Assembly (NCBI RefSeq): GCF_963169125.1
Contig: NC_084801.1
Span: 78,309,696-78,373,695, forward strand
Length of the DNA stretch: 64,000 nucleotides
DNA from: Humulus lupulus
Taxonomy: Eukaryota; Streptophyta; Magnoliopsida; Rosales; Cannabaceae
Direction: 5' to 3'
Below, one piece after another: positions 34,262 through 45,474 of this stretch (its first letter is position 1; each line of letters begins with the position of its first letter). Below the pieces are notes generated by a model, which worked only from the letters and a program-made list of their open reading frames with translations, made no database searches and was not told the DNA's origin. The position numbers were made by a program, and so were the translations under genes.

Positions 34262-35340
34262 CTATCTATAGTCTATGCACACTCTCCACCCCGTTTGTAC
34301 TCTATTAGGGATTAATTCATTTTTCTCATTTTCAACAACTTTGATCCCAGACTTCTTAGGCACAACTTGAACTGGACTAACCCATTGACTATCAGAAATA
34401 GGGTAAATGATACCTACGTCTAACAATTTTATGACCTCTTCTCTAACTACTTCTTTCATATTTGGATTTAACCTTCTTTGACATTCCCTAGAGGTTTTAG
34501 CATTCTCTTCTAGATGGATTCTATGCATAGATATGGATGGGCTAATTCCTTTAATGTCTCCAATGGTCCAACCTATGGCTTCTTTATGTTTTCTAAGGAC
34601 ATCTAACAATTTATCTTCTTGTTCTTTATCTAAAGAGGATGCTATGATAACAGGTAGGGTTTCAGACTCTCTTAGAAAAGAATATTTTAAATTTTCTGGC
34701 AAAGGTTTAAGGACTAACTTTGGAGACTCGAAGATTGATTGAACATGATCTAAGGGTGAAAAAGGTTCAACTTTGGTTTCATTTAAGGGTATAGGCTCTA
34801 GCGAAGGATTCACATCATCATTAGAGTCATCAACATGCAAGTTCATAACAAAGTATTTTTCACAAAAGTCAAGTAAGTCATTTCCATCATCTTCACATAT
34901 ACAATCTATCATGTTAACTTCATGCACTTCCTCATACTCAGCAGATTTAACCACATTAAATACATTTAATTCAACAGTCATATTTCCAAAAGATAATTTC
35001 AAAACACCATTACGACAATTTATGATTGCATTAGATGTAGCTAAGAATGGTCTACCTAAAATGATAGGAATTTGAGCATGAATATTTTCCACAGGTTGAG
35101 TATCAAGAACAATGAAGTCAACAGGAAAATAAAATTTATCAACTTTTATCAAAACATCCTCTATAATGCCTCTAGGAATTTTCAAAGAAATGATCGGCTA
35201 ATTGAAGAGTTATAGAGGTAGGTTTTAGCTCACCAAGACCAAGTTGCTTATAAATAGAATAAGGCAATAAATTCACATTAGCACCCAAATCAAGTAAAGC
35301 CTTGTTAATAAAATGATCACAATAATGCATGAAATTGTGG
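34262..35340 (-). pseudogene. Athila A protease and RT N-terminus
   Basis: The protease active site NKALLDLGANVNLL lies at about 35270-35305, with DLG instead of DSG/DTG, usual for Athila. A small frameshift near 35190 follows LQLAD, and the frame then runs 35185-34262: IPRGIIEDVLIKVDKFYFP, IILGRPFLATSNAII, an acidic linker, then RT start motifs (LLDVGIIYPISDSQWVSPVQ, VVPKKSG, GWRVCIDYR) up to the TAG at 34262. Protease would release mature Gag and Pol proteins from the precursor. Confidence 0.9.
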
Positions 35341-37066
35341 GACACCCAGGATCTTTATATTTAACAAGACTCTTATCTTGAATAATGGAACTAGCTTGTT
35401 CAGTTAAAAACGCCTTTTTAGGAACATTAGTGTTTCTTTTAATAGTGCAAAGATCATTTAAAAGTTTAGAGTAGGCAGGAATTTGTTTAATGGCATCTAA
35501 GAAAGGGATATTGATACTAACTTGTTTAAAAACTTCTAAGATGTCATTATATTGGCCGCCTTTTTTAATTGGAAGTAATCTTTGTGGGAATGGGGCTTTT
35601 GGAATGAAAGGATGGATTGGAATTTCCTTGTTTGAAAAGTCATTGGCATTAGAACTAGAAGGCTGACTCTTTTCTTTTTCTTTTTCTTTTTCGTTTTCAA
35701 CCTCCGGTATGTAATCAGGTTTGACAATGTTCTTTCCAGACCTAAGAGTTGAAATTGATTTGACTTCTCCATTATGACTAGACTTTCCTATCTCATATTG
35801 CCCTTTTGGATTAGGGATAGGTTGACTAGGGAATGTTCCTTTTTCGCTATCAGCTAAAGCAGTGGCGAGTTGTCCTACTTGTGTCTCGAGTTTAATAATT
35901 GATTGAGACTGATTTTGTAGGATTTGTTGAGTGGATCGCATAAATTGTTGTAAATTATCTTCTAAGGAAGGTTTTCTTTGTTGCAGATATGGTTGATTTT
36001 GTGGGGTATGATCTTGGTTTTGCCTGTTGTATTGGTGCCCTTGATTCATTTCGGGTTGGTTTTGTCTCCATGAAAAGTTCGGATGGTCTCTCCAATTTGG
36101 ATTGTAGGTGGATGAAAATGGGCTATCATTTGGTTTCCCATAAGCATGAAGAGCATTGGCCTCCTCAGAAAAGGCTTCTTGGTAGGAAGGACATGATTGG
36201 GCATTATGGCAAGGACTAGAACATATAGAACAGACATCTTTTCTTGGTTGTATTGGAGAATTTATAGTTTGGCTTATGGCTAAAGCTTCTACTTTTCTCG
36301 CTAATTTGTCTAAGGATGTTCTTAAGTCTAATTCATCTTTTACGTTATACCTTCCTCCTCTTTTTGGTGAATTAGTTGACCTAGACCTAGGATCAAAATA
36401 ATTCCATTGTTGTGAATTGACAGATAAATCTTCAAGGGCGTCCCACGCCTCTTGTCCTTGAAATTTTAAAAAATTTCCAGTATGCATAGATTGAATCATT
36501 TGATGATTTAGAGGGATTCAAACCATCATAAAAATATTTTACAAGTCTCCATTTTTCAAAACCATGATGAGTACATTTTAATAATAAATCTTTAAATCTT
36601 TCCCAACATTCATAAAACTCTTCATTATCTTTTTGAAAAAACTTGGAGATTTCTCTCCTTAGACTATCAGTTTTAGACATAGGAAAAAATTTAAGCAAGA
36701 ATTTATTGTAAAGTTGATCCCATGTAGTTATAGACCCTGTGGGAAGGGAATTTAACCAAGCTTTTGATTTGTCTTTTAATGAAAAAGGAAACAATCTTAG
36801 TTTGACCGATTCATCAGAAAAATTTTGAAATTTAAATGTTAAGCAAATTTCTAAGAAATCTTTGACGTGCATGTAAGGATCCTTTCTATCTAACCCATAA
36901 AAAGATGGCAAAAATTGAATGGTTGCTGGTTTAAGCTCAAAATGAGTAGCAGAAGTTGTAGGTAAAACAATGCATGAAGGAGCATTAGATGAAATAGGTG
37001 CAAAATATTCAAGCAAAGTTTTTCAGGCACAACATTTTCATCAACAGGATTCGCAATAGGATCCAT
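35341..37066 (-). pseudogene. gag: Athila A gag (two frameshifts)
   Basis: Start ATG at 37066 (MDPIANPVDENVVPE). A frameshift near 37010 leads to the frame at 37016-36432 with the capsid patches FLEICLTFKFQNFSDESVKL, AWLNSLPTGSITTWDQLYNK, FYECWERFKDLLLKCTHHGF and LVKYFYDGL. A second shift near 36490 leads to the frame 36499-35341 with the zinc knuckle CSICSSPCHNAQSC (CX2CX4HX4C, about 36196-36237), a Gln/Asn-rich stretch and a Lys/Glu run encoded by a TTCTTT microsatellite (about 35668-35695). It ends in FKQVSINIPFLDAIKQIP, the usual gag-protease junction of Athila. Confidence 0.88.
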
Positions 37067-38019
37067 GATGCTCAAATTTTTACTAACACTTTCAATTTTT
37101 TTACTAATCTCTTTTTAGAGTTATGTTCCCAATGATGCATATAATTTTCACAAACAAGGCAACAAGGATAATCTCAAACAAGAAATTTTCTGATGTGGAA
37201 GATCAGTTAAAACCGCAACCACAGAGCATACTTATAATTTCCAGAGATTTCACAACAATATAATTCTTATGGTTTACTTGTCCCCATGCCTATTTTATTC
37301 CATTTACTCGCGCACTACTAACAACTCCCCAAGGTTAATTAGTAGAGTCGGCTTGGGAATTTTGTTCAACTTTCCTTTAAGCAAAAATTGCTTATGGTGA
37401 AAGACAAGATTTAGGTTTCCTTTTTTTTTGTTTTTCAAGTATTTTTCACAATTATAGAATAATATGATAAAAGGTAAAGAAAAATAAGGCAAAATTAAAT
37501 AAGATTAAAATTTAGGCAAGAGTAGGGAGGCATAGCATGCCATCAACCATAACAAAATTAAGGTAAAAATTAGGAGGCACAAGTGCCATCAACTAAAACA
37601 GAAGATAAAAGACTAGGAGACAAAATTGCCATCAACTAGTAACTTGCGGAAATTAAATAAAATAAAAATTAAAACAAGATAAATAAAGAAAATTATAACA
37701 AAGGTTAGGAGGCACAAGTGCCGTCAACTAAAAAAGATATAAAAGAAATAAAATTACAACAAAATTAGGAGGCACAAGTGCCGTCAACTAAAAAAATGCA
37801 ACAAATATAAATATATAAATAAGTTTTTTTTATTGGTGGTAGAACCGTCCCAAATTTTCCTTTTGTCGCTTTTTTTTCTAGATATATATTTTTTATATTT
37901 TTGTATATATAGTATTTTTAAGTACAAAAAATTAAAATAACTAGTAGAAAAATTCACTAACCTTGAGATAAATTCCGTTTCTTTTTTCTTGCAACTCCCC
38001 GGCAACGGCGCCAAAAACT
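37067..38019 (-). other. Athila A leader and primer-binding site
   Basis: The primer site TGGCGCCGTTGCC (minus strand, about 37999-38014, tRNA-Asp type) is followed by about 930 bases of AT-rich untranslated leader. Five copies of a ~25-base motif with the core AGGAGGCACAAGTGCC occur between 37524 and 37791. No credible frame; the small frames at 37304-37492 and 37784-38014 are compositional. Confidence 0.88.
37524..37791 (-). repeat. Five dispersed hairpin-forming leader repeats
   Basis: Copies at about 37524-37546, 37571-37595, 37612-37637, 37705-37731 and 37765-37791. Four contain a self-complementary core (GGCACAAGTGCC, or GGCATAGCATGCC in the first), followed by RTCAAC. The third copy has lost the symmetry. 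Spacing is irregular (34-93 bases). Confidence 0.85.
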
Positions 38020-39961
38020 TGATGGACCCAAAATGGGTATGTTTTAAAAATTTATACTCGCAAGCGCACGAATCATATATGGAATATAGTGTTCGTGTAA
38101 GCAGGAGATCGAACCCAAAGGAGATGTCTAAAATAAAAAAGAAAACTATTTTAAATCAAAAGTAATAAATTCTAACCTAGCTCCAAAGATTGATGAGTTT
38201 TAATGTTATGAACATAAAATAAAAGATTGAAAAATAAAGCTATTTAAGAGAATAAAAATAAACCAATAATGATTAAAAAATAAGTGTTAAAAGAAAAGAT
38301 TATTAAGATACTAGAATCCACAAAATGTAAGTTTAATAATATTTATTAGTATATTGATTCCCAAGTTTTAGTGATAGTTAAAATAATTCAAACTATCATT
38401 TTGTAAATAGATTTATAATTCTAAGCACAAATTACTTCTAAAATGATAGGATTTTTCTTCACTTTTCAAAAATTATAATTTCAAAGTATTTAATGCAAAT
38501 CAACCTAATGAAACAACAAAAAATCAAATAACATTATTTAAGGGAAAACATAATATTTTTGTTCTAAGTATGGATGTGTACAATTTAATGACACATCTTA
38601 CACAAAGAATATTATGCTTTTGCAAAATGAAGAACAAAGTGCATATTATCTAACAATCCAAAAATATAAGATATTAAAGATGAAAGATATATATGAAGAA
38701 GAAAAATCCATAAAACTTGTTGCATTACAAGGGAAATTAACATACAACATAAATATTACTAGTTACAAGTTGCTTCATCATGATCTTAATAATCTTATGA
38801 AAAAGATTAGAAGCATATAACTAGAGTAGAAATTACAAAATAAATGACATACATACTTGCAAAATGCTCTTGAAAAACCCAAATTGGAAGAGAGAAAATG
38901 GTGGAAGAAGATGGTAACCCAAAAATTAAGCACCCTAAAATGGACTTGAAATTCCATATTTATAGCGAAAATGAGATTATTAAAATAATCAATTTAAGTT
39001 AATTAAATTGATTAGATTAATTAAATAAAATAAATATGGCATGTAGAGGTAAAATATAGGGTGTAATGATGATGTTGTGGTGAAAATGTATAGAAAAAAA
39101 GGTAAAAAGTTGGCATTTTGGACAAAGGGGACAAGTGGTACACTTGGGCAATTTATGGGCTCAAGAAGGGAAATGGCAGCAATGTGGTGGCTGGGTGTTG
39201 GAGGGAGAAGTGAAGAACCGGGCCAAGTGGCTGGCTTTGGGACGAAAAGGAGGACATGGGAAGGGACTTCTTGCTGAGGCTGGGTGATAGCCGAATAATG
39301 AAGGCTTCAGCTGAGGTAAGCGTGGACTGAAGAAGGTGGGAGCTGCTGTTGTACGGCTGGGCAAGGAAGTGGTGAGGTGAACGAATGGGCTGGAAGGAAG
39401 CTTCAGGAGGCCAGGCATTGGGCCTGGTGGCTGGCGGCCCAGCTGACAGTTGGGAAGAATGGCTCGAAAGCAGCAGGTGAAGGTTGGGCTTCGGCTTGGG
39501 CCTATTGACTGCTTTTGGTATTTCCATAATACCAACTTTTCTTTTTTTTTTCTATCAAAAATGCCAATTTTCCTTCATTTTTCTTGCTTTTCCTAGAGCA
39601 AAAAATACAACAACTTCCCTACAAAAATAAACATAAATTAAATTAAAACTAAATATTTTAAATAATAAAATATACAACATAAGTTCCATGAAAATATTAA
39701 TTAATATTTAATTTACAAAACATTTAATTTCAATAAAATCATATTTTTAGCATTCAAACTAACAACACTAATTTTAAATAATTAGATTACAACATAGAAT
39801 AATAAAATATCTATAAAAACACACAAAAATATATAAAATCAAAATAAACCCAATAAATTTAAAATTACTTTAAAACTTAATAAAACAATTAAAAACTCGA
39901 GAATTAAACAATAATTAGCACATAAAAAGTTGTAAAATAACTTTATTTTGTAGAGTTATTA
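38020..39961 (-). repeat. 5' LTR of Athila A
   Basis: 1,942-bp partner of 15650-17573, differing by scattered substitutions and small indels (including about 15 extra bases near 39712). The outer edge reads GAGTTATTA where the partner has GAGTTATCA, so the terminal CA is mutated. Open frames at 39153-39535 (-) and 38614-38820 (+) are LTR-internal and without domains. Confidence 0.93.
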
Positions 39962-40133
39962 GGCTCCGAGATCGATAGTATCCGACAGGGACCCCACCTT
40001 CACTTTCAAGTTGTGGGAGAGTTTGCAGAGGGCTATGGGCATGCAGTTACGATTTAGTACCGCTTATCATCCTCAGATAGATGGACAGTCTGAGAGGACG
40101 ATTAAGATATTGGAGGACATGTTTAGAGACTGA
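39962..40133 (+). pseudogene. Tekay A integrase, continuation after Athila A
   Basis: Beginning with the TSD GGCTC, this continues the integrase core in register with 15292-15649: IVSDRDPTFTFKLWESLQRA (second Asp), FSTAYHPQIDGQSERTIKIL (Glu) and LEDMFRD. Homology stops at about 40133, where Copia protease sequence begins. The integrase C-terminus, chromodomain if any, and 3' LTR of Tekay A are absent, so this is a deletion or recombination junction. Confidence 0.88.
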
Positions 40134-40410
40134 TAAATCCGTTTGGATTACTGATTCTAGATCTACCATGTTTGTAACTCTTTACAGCTTCTTCAATCGT
40201 GAGAGGAAGTGGATGAAGTCGGCTTAAAGCTTAGAGTGGGAAATAGAGCGTTTGTTGCGGTCCAAGCTAGAGGAAGAGCTCGTCTAAAGTTCAGAAATAA
40301 ATTTTTAATTTTAAATGATGTATTTTTTATTCTGAATTTTAGTAAAAATTTAATTTCAGTTTCCATGTTGCAATTAGAACGATTTGTTATAACTTTCACA
40401 AGTTCTAATA
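40134..40410 (+). pseudogene. Copia protease fragment
   Basis: SVWITDSRSTMFVTLYSFF near 40140-40200 corresponds to the Copia protease start (usual form W-I-x-DSGA), with Arg-Ser for Gly-Ala, so it is inactive. A frameshift near 40210 follows. The open part 40209-40405 continues with LRVGNRAFVAVQARGRARLK, FRNKFLILNDVFFI and NLISVSMLQLERF. It is cut at 40410 by the solo LTR. Confidence 0.75.
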
Positions 40411-42618
40411 TGTAACGCCCTACTTCCTTAGAGTTGTTACTAAGTAAATTTAAAATGTGCAATTAACTCACTAATCGAGGTTTTAAGACAAAAGTGTAGC
40501 TAAATCATAACAGAAGTCTCATAATTTGAAAAAATATATCCATTCATTGAAAATTATAAAGGGTTAAACAATTGGGATCCCAAAATACTGTTTAGAAATA
40601 TTTACAAAGAAAAAATATAATTAAAGTCTACTAAACGACAAAATTAGGCTTAATACAAACATCTCCCAAAAATACGCCCGGCCGTGGCAGCCAGCAGGCC
40701 AAACATGTACGCATTGCTTCATGCTCTCCGTACTCATGGCTAGTCGACTTTACCCTTCCCCTTACCTGCACCATAGAGCACCCGTGAGCCGAAGCCCAGC
40801 AAGAAAACTCCACACAAGGAATAACATAAATATGTCTATCATTCAACATATAGTAAAACCACCAACAAGCTAAACAAATACGACCATGCCCCTCATGGGT
40901 TCGCGGTCTACACCATGAGGATATCCAAGGCATCCTATAGGGTCTCACCCTGGAAACTCGCACTCTGCGTGCTTAAAGCTACTCCCGGCCCCTTGTCGTT
41001 CTCGACCTTGCCATTCTCGGCCTTCGCCGTTCCTGGCCCTCACTGTTCTCGGGCTTCACCTTTCTCAGCTCTTGTCGTTCGTTCGCATATATACACACAT
41101 AGCATAATTAAACAAATACTTAAACACGTATAAACATAATCAATGCGGGGCCACGTCCTGCAACACAATCATATAGGGTTGTGCCCTGCAACACAAACTA
41201 TAGGGCCTCGCCGTGCTCTACGGGTACAACCATTTTATTACCTGTATCCCGAGCTTTCTAAGCACCGATGTCCCGAGCAGAGTCCCCTAGTCTGAGCCTT
41301 GCAGAAAACCTAGTCACAACGTATCAATAACATCCATCCCTCAAGTTCTAATCAATTAAATAACTTTGGGTTGCAAAATTAGTTTCCAGAACCTTGGATT
41401 CTATCAATCCGGGTGATAAAATCCATCCCGAGCCTTAACAATTGGGTTCCCAAGCCAAAAACCCACAAAAGAGCCAACACTTTGATCTAAGGCCGCGACC
41501 CAATCCCTAAAGGACCACGACATGCCCCAAAACAGAGGCAAAATGCCTCCGTGGGCGTAGACACGGGCCGCAGCATGCATAGCCCAGCGCCGCGGCGCGC
41601 CTCAAGAGAAAATGCCTTCCCAGGCCTCACGCACATAAGGGCCGCGACTCGACCCCCACACCAAGAAAACCAACCCTTTCCTCAAGTTTTTACCCGAGCT
41701 TAAACCCATATTTCACACCCCAAACTTCACCCAATCTCAGACTTAAGCTCAGAATTCACACTCATTCAAAGCCAATCCTGAAAATCCATTCATGTATGCC
41801 TAAGTTATAGCAATCAAAACCTGCAGAATTTCAACTTGTTCATCATGTTTAAAAGCTTACCTTTGAGCTTGATTAAATCTCTGAGTCATTCCCCCAAGTT
41901 CCAAACTTCTAGCCCCCAAAGTCCCAACTTTAAATCCTTAGTCTCTTGTTAGATTTCACCAAAATCACCAAGCTTCTAAGAGAGAAGAGAGAACCGAGAG
42001 ATAGAGAGAGAGTAAATCACTTTCTGTATAATTCCAGTGGTTTCCCAAGACTTTTCTAAGTATATTATCCATTTACTAAACGAGCAATCTGCCCTTAAGC
42101 TTATCTTAAGTCCGCAAGTAACCCCAAGTAACCCCGAGGGCAATCCCGTCATTTATTGTGTCCCACTAATCCCTCGAGTATTCCTATAAACTCCCGTTTA
42201 ACCTTGACATACTAAATCCTTAATAAGTTACTATTCACTACTCAATAAATTCCCAAGTATATATAATATTCCCAAATTACCCCTAAGCTCCTCCCGAGTC
42301 GGGTATTTGACCCCGTTGTGACTTTCCAGCTAAACTACTCCCTAGGATTGTCTCGGATCATGCATCCAAATATATCACCACTCACACATGGTGTCAATCA
42401 AAATAATCACAAATATTGCATTTATGCCCTCAACAGGCTAAAATTACAAACATGCCTCTAATAACCAAATGGGGCCCACATGCATATTTAATTCACCTAA
42501 ACATGCATTTCTAATCATATACTCATAAAATTCACACATTAACATAATTAACCACTTATTGCCCTCCAGGTATGCTAATCAAGGCCCTAAGCCTTATTAG
42601 AAAATTTGGGACACTACA
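40411..42618 (-). mobile_element. Tekay-type solo LTR inside the Copia element
   Basis: 2,208-bp LTR starting TGTAACGCCC and ending GGGACACTACA with a perfect TSD, TAATA (40406-40410 and 42619-42623). It has no primer site or interior. Related to but clearly diverged from 787-2989. Contains the hairpin GAGCCGAAGCCC (40786-40797), about six degenerate 16-bp repeat units (about 40985-41080), one exact CCGCGGC (41590-41596) with variants, and an AG-rich patch near 41985-42012. The open frame 40631-40963 (-) is homologous to frames in other Tekay LTRs and is not supported as a gene. Confidence 0.92.
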
Positions 42619-42623
42619 TAATA

Positions 42624-43860
42624 TATCTATTTCTTTCAATGTATCCCAATTGTGTATTGCATGTTTGGAAAAATGGCTTTATATTCTACGACCTAATGAA
42701 CCCCTCTCTCTTAACAATGATTTATTCAAAGCAGCTAAACCTAGGACCAATAAACGTCAAATGACTGATAACAATAATATGACAAATTTATGGCACTTGA
42801 GACTAGGTCACATTGGCTATGATAGGATTCAAAGACTTACAAAGGACGGACCTTTGAGGGAACTCACCTTAGGAGAATTACCTGTCTGTGAATCTTGTCT
42901 ACAAGGAAAACTGACCAAGCATCCATTCTCTGCAAAGGGTGATAGGGCCAAAGAACCACTTGGACCTGTGCATTCAGATGTTTGTGGACCATTGAATGTA
43001 CAAGCCTGGGGTGGTTTTGAGTATTTCATCACTTTCATTGATAATTATTCTAGATACTCATGTCTTTACCTAATGCATAGGAAATCATAAACATTTTCAA
43101 AGTTTAAGGAATTCCTAGCGATGGCTCAGAACCAATTAGGTAAAACATTAAAGTTCTTGCGATCTAATAGGGGTGAGGAATATTTGGATATGCAGTTCCA
43201 AGATCATTAAACTGAACTTGGGATTTTATCAGAACTTACTGCCCCAGGTGCTCCGCAACAAAATGGTATAGCAGAATGTCGGAACAGAACTTTATTGGAA
43301 ATGGTTAGATGCATGTTTAGTTACTCAACTCTGCCAACTTCGTTCTAGCGACATGAAATTGAAACCGAGAATGAAATTCTGAATAACATTCCATCTAAAT
43401 CAATCCCCAAAACTCCTTTAGAATGCTGGAATGGACCTGAACCTAGTTTACGCCAATATAGAATCTGGGGGTGTCCCACCCACGTTCTGAGGAAAAAGGA
43501 AGGAAAGCTAGAACCGTGAACTAAATTTTGCATGTTTTTTGGCTATCCTAAAGCTACTCAGGGTGGACTTTTCTATAGTCATTCAGAAAAGAAGGTGTTT
43601 ACTTCTACGAATGATACTTTTCTGGAAAATGACTATGTTCAAAACTTCAAACCATGCAGCAAAGTAGTTTTAGAGGAGATGGTTAAATAATTGACTTAAA
43701 CCAATGTTCCATTGTCATCAACGTGAGTTGATGATGAAATTCCCACTCTTCATGTCCAACCGACGCAAGTCAATTTAAATGAAGAAAGAACCACTGTTCC
43801 TGAGCAAACAATCACGGAGCCTCGTCATAGTGGGAGGGTTTCTAGGAACCCAGTTCGCTA
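42624..43860 (+). pseudogene. Copia GAG-pre-integrase and integrase, many stops
   Basis: After the TSD the frame gives the end of protease, then LWHLRLGHIGYDRIQRL and CESCLQGKLTKHPF (the zinc-binding HHCC region), HSDVCGPLNVQAWGGFEYFI (first Asp), a TAA at 43087-43089, then LRSNRGEEYL (second Asp expected, Asn here), GAPQQNGIAECRNRTLLEM (Glu) and PTSF with TAG. Most of the region stays in one frame with about eight stops. It ends in an acidic linker (PTQVNLNEERTTVPEQ) leading to RT. Confidence 0.85.
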
Positions 43861-43864
43861 TGGT

Positions 43865-44840
43865 TTGGATGGTGAAACCAATATGGTTGTTGGTGACATT
43901 GGTGACGATGATCCGTTGTCTTTCAAACATGCAATGGCTAGCCCTGAAAAGGAACTATTGCTCGAAGCCATAAAACAGGAAATAAAGTCCATGTACTCAA
44001 ATTCCATCTGGGATCTTGTGGAAGCACCTATTGACTTTAGGGCCATTGGGTGCAAGTGGATCTACAAGAAGAAACGAGGTGTTGATGGAAATATCAAGAC
44101 ATATAAAGCTCGATTAGTTGCAAAGGGTTATACCCAAAGAGAAGGCGTGGACTATGAGCAAACTTGTATTCTGGTAGCCATGTTCAAATCCATTCGCATC
44201 CTCCTATCCATCGCATCCGCTATCGACTATGAGATCTGGAAAATGGACGTCTAGAAAGCTTTTCTTAATTGAAATCTTGATGAAGTCATTTATATGGATC
44301 AACCAGAAGGATTTAAAGTAGCTGGACAAGAAGGAAAATTTTGCAAGTTGAATAGGTCCACCTATGGACTTAAGCAAGCTTCTCATTCCTGGAATCATAG
44401 GTTTGATGAAATAATCAAAACCTATGGTTTTGAACAAAATATTTACAAGCCTTGTGTTTACCAACTGAAGGAAAATCAAATAGTGGTATTCCTGGTTCTT
44501 TATCTAGATGATATCTTACTCATTGGAAACAATGTTAAGAAATTGTTAGATGTGAAGAATTGGCTGAGCACTCAATTCCAGATGAAGGATTTGGGTGAAG
44601 CAAGTTATGTTCTAGGTATCCAGATCATTAGGGATAGAAAGAGCAGACTCTTAGCTCTATCTCAAGCAGATTACATAGATAAAGTGCTTGAACGATTCTC
44701 AATGACAAATTCCAAGAAAGGACGTTTACTGTCCCGCCATGGAATTCATCTTTCAAAGAAGCAGTCTCCCCAGTTCCTTACGCATCTACAGTTGGAAGTC
44801 CGATGTATGATATGTTGTATACTAGACTAGATATCTGCTA
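43865..44840 (+). pseudogene. Copia reverse transcriptase (broken)
   Basis: Same frame as integrase. SIWDLVEAPIDFRAIGCKWI (about 44009-44066), KKRGVDGNIKTYKARLVAKG, then TAG at 44252-44254, MDQPEGFKVAGQEGKFCKLN, STYGLKQASHSWNHRF and catalytic YLDDILLIGNN (about 44500-44532) with both Asp kept. A frameshift near 44700 follows ERFSMTNSKKG, and decay is complete by 44840. Confidence 0.9.
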
Positions 44841-45400
44841 TGCAGTGGGAGTAGTGAGTAGGTATCAGTCAAACCCAAGACCGGAACATTAAATAGTAGT
44901 TAAGCATATCGTAAAGTATTTAAGGCGGAGTAGGGATTATATGTTAGTCTACAAGGTTGGTGTTCTGAACCCTGTAGGCTACACTGATTCAGATTTTCAG
45001 ACTGATGTTCACGAAAGGAAGTCTACTTCTAGAATGGTGTTTACTCTTGGGGGTGGAGCTATGATATTGATAAGCGTGAAGCAGTCTGCAATCTCAGATT
45101 CCACCAAGGAGGCCGAGTACATAGCTGCGTCAGAAGCAACTAAGGAAATAGTCTGGCTAAAGATGTTCTATTCAGATCTTGGTGATATTCCAGAAATGGA
45201 TAAACATATTGTGTTGTTTTGTGATAATACAAGTGCGATAGCCAACTCAAAAGAACCTCATAATCACAAGAGAAGTAAGCATATAGAAAGGAAGTATCAC
45301 ATTATTCGAGAATATGTGGCCAGGGGAGATGTGAAGGTTATGAAGAATGTATCTGAAGTCAATCTTCCATTTCCATTTACATAGACACTACGGGAAGCTA
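44841..45400 (+). pseudogene. Copia RNase H
   Basis: The readable part is 44941-45384: GYTDSDFQTDVHERKSTSRM (first Asp), FTLGGGAMILISVKQSAISD, STKEAEYIAASEATKEIVWL (Glu), VLFCDNTSAIANSKEPHNHK (Asp) and RSKHIERKYHIIREYVARGD. It ends near 45384, shortly before the polypurine tract at 45464. Confidence 0.9.
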
Positions 45401-45463
45401 CATTTGATAAGCATATCAAGGAAATGTGATTAGAAGAATTAAGGAATTAGTTTCAATTAGTGT

Positions 45464-45474
45464 AAGTGGAAGTT
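45464..45474 (+). other. Copia polypurine tract
   Basis: AAGTGGAAGT immediately upstream of the LTR start TGTTAGGG, the usual arrangement in this Copia group. Confidence 0.65.

Larger units (their letters stand above)
15650..39961 (-). mobile_element. Athila-like element A, complete with nested insertions
   Basis: Ty3/Gypsy element of the Athila group on the minus strand, 24,312 bp including inserts and about 10.9 kb without them. LTRs are 38020-39961 (5') and 15650-17573 (3'). The TSD is GGCTC at 15645-15649 and 39962-39966, inside Tekay A integrase. Primer site TGGCGCCGTTGCC (tRNA-Asp type) is at 37999-38014; the polypurine tract is at 17574-17588. Order on the minus strand: leader 38019-37067, gag 37066-35400, protease to 34750, RT/RNase H/integrase to 30926. 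A Tat element (18097-30658) sits between integrase and the 3' LTR, and a solo LTR (31868-32750) splits pol. Confidence 0.92.

Noticed and set aside
37001..38013. tRNA gene at the TGGCGCC or TGGTATC motifs
   Set aside because: These are primer-binding sites complementary to tRNA 3' ends, placed directly inside LTRs; no cloverleaf is present.
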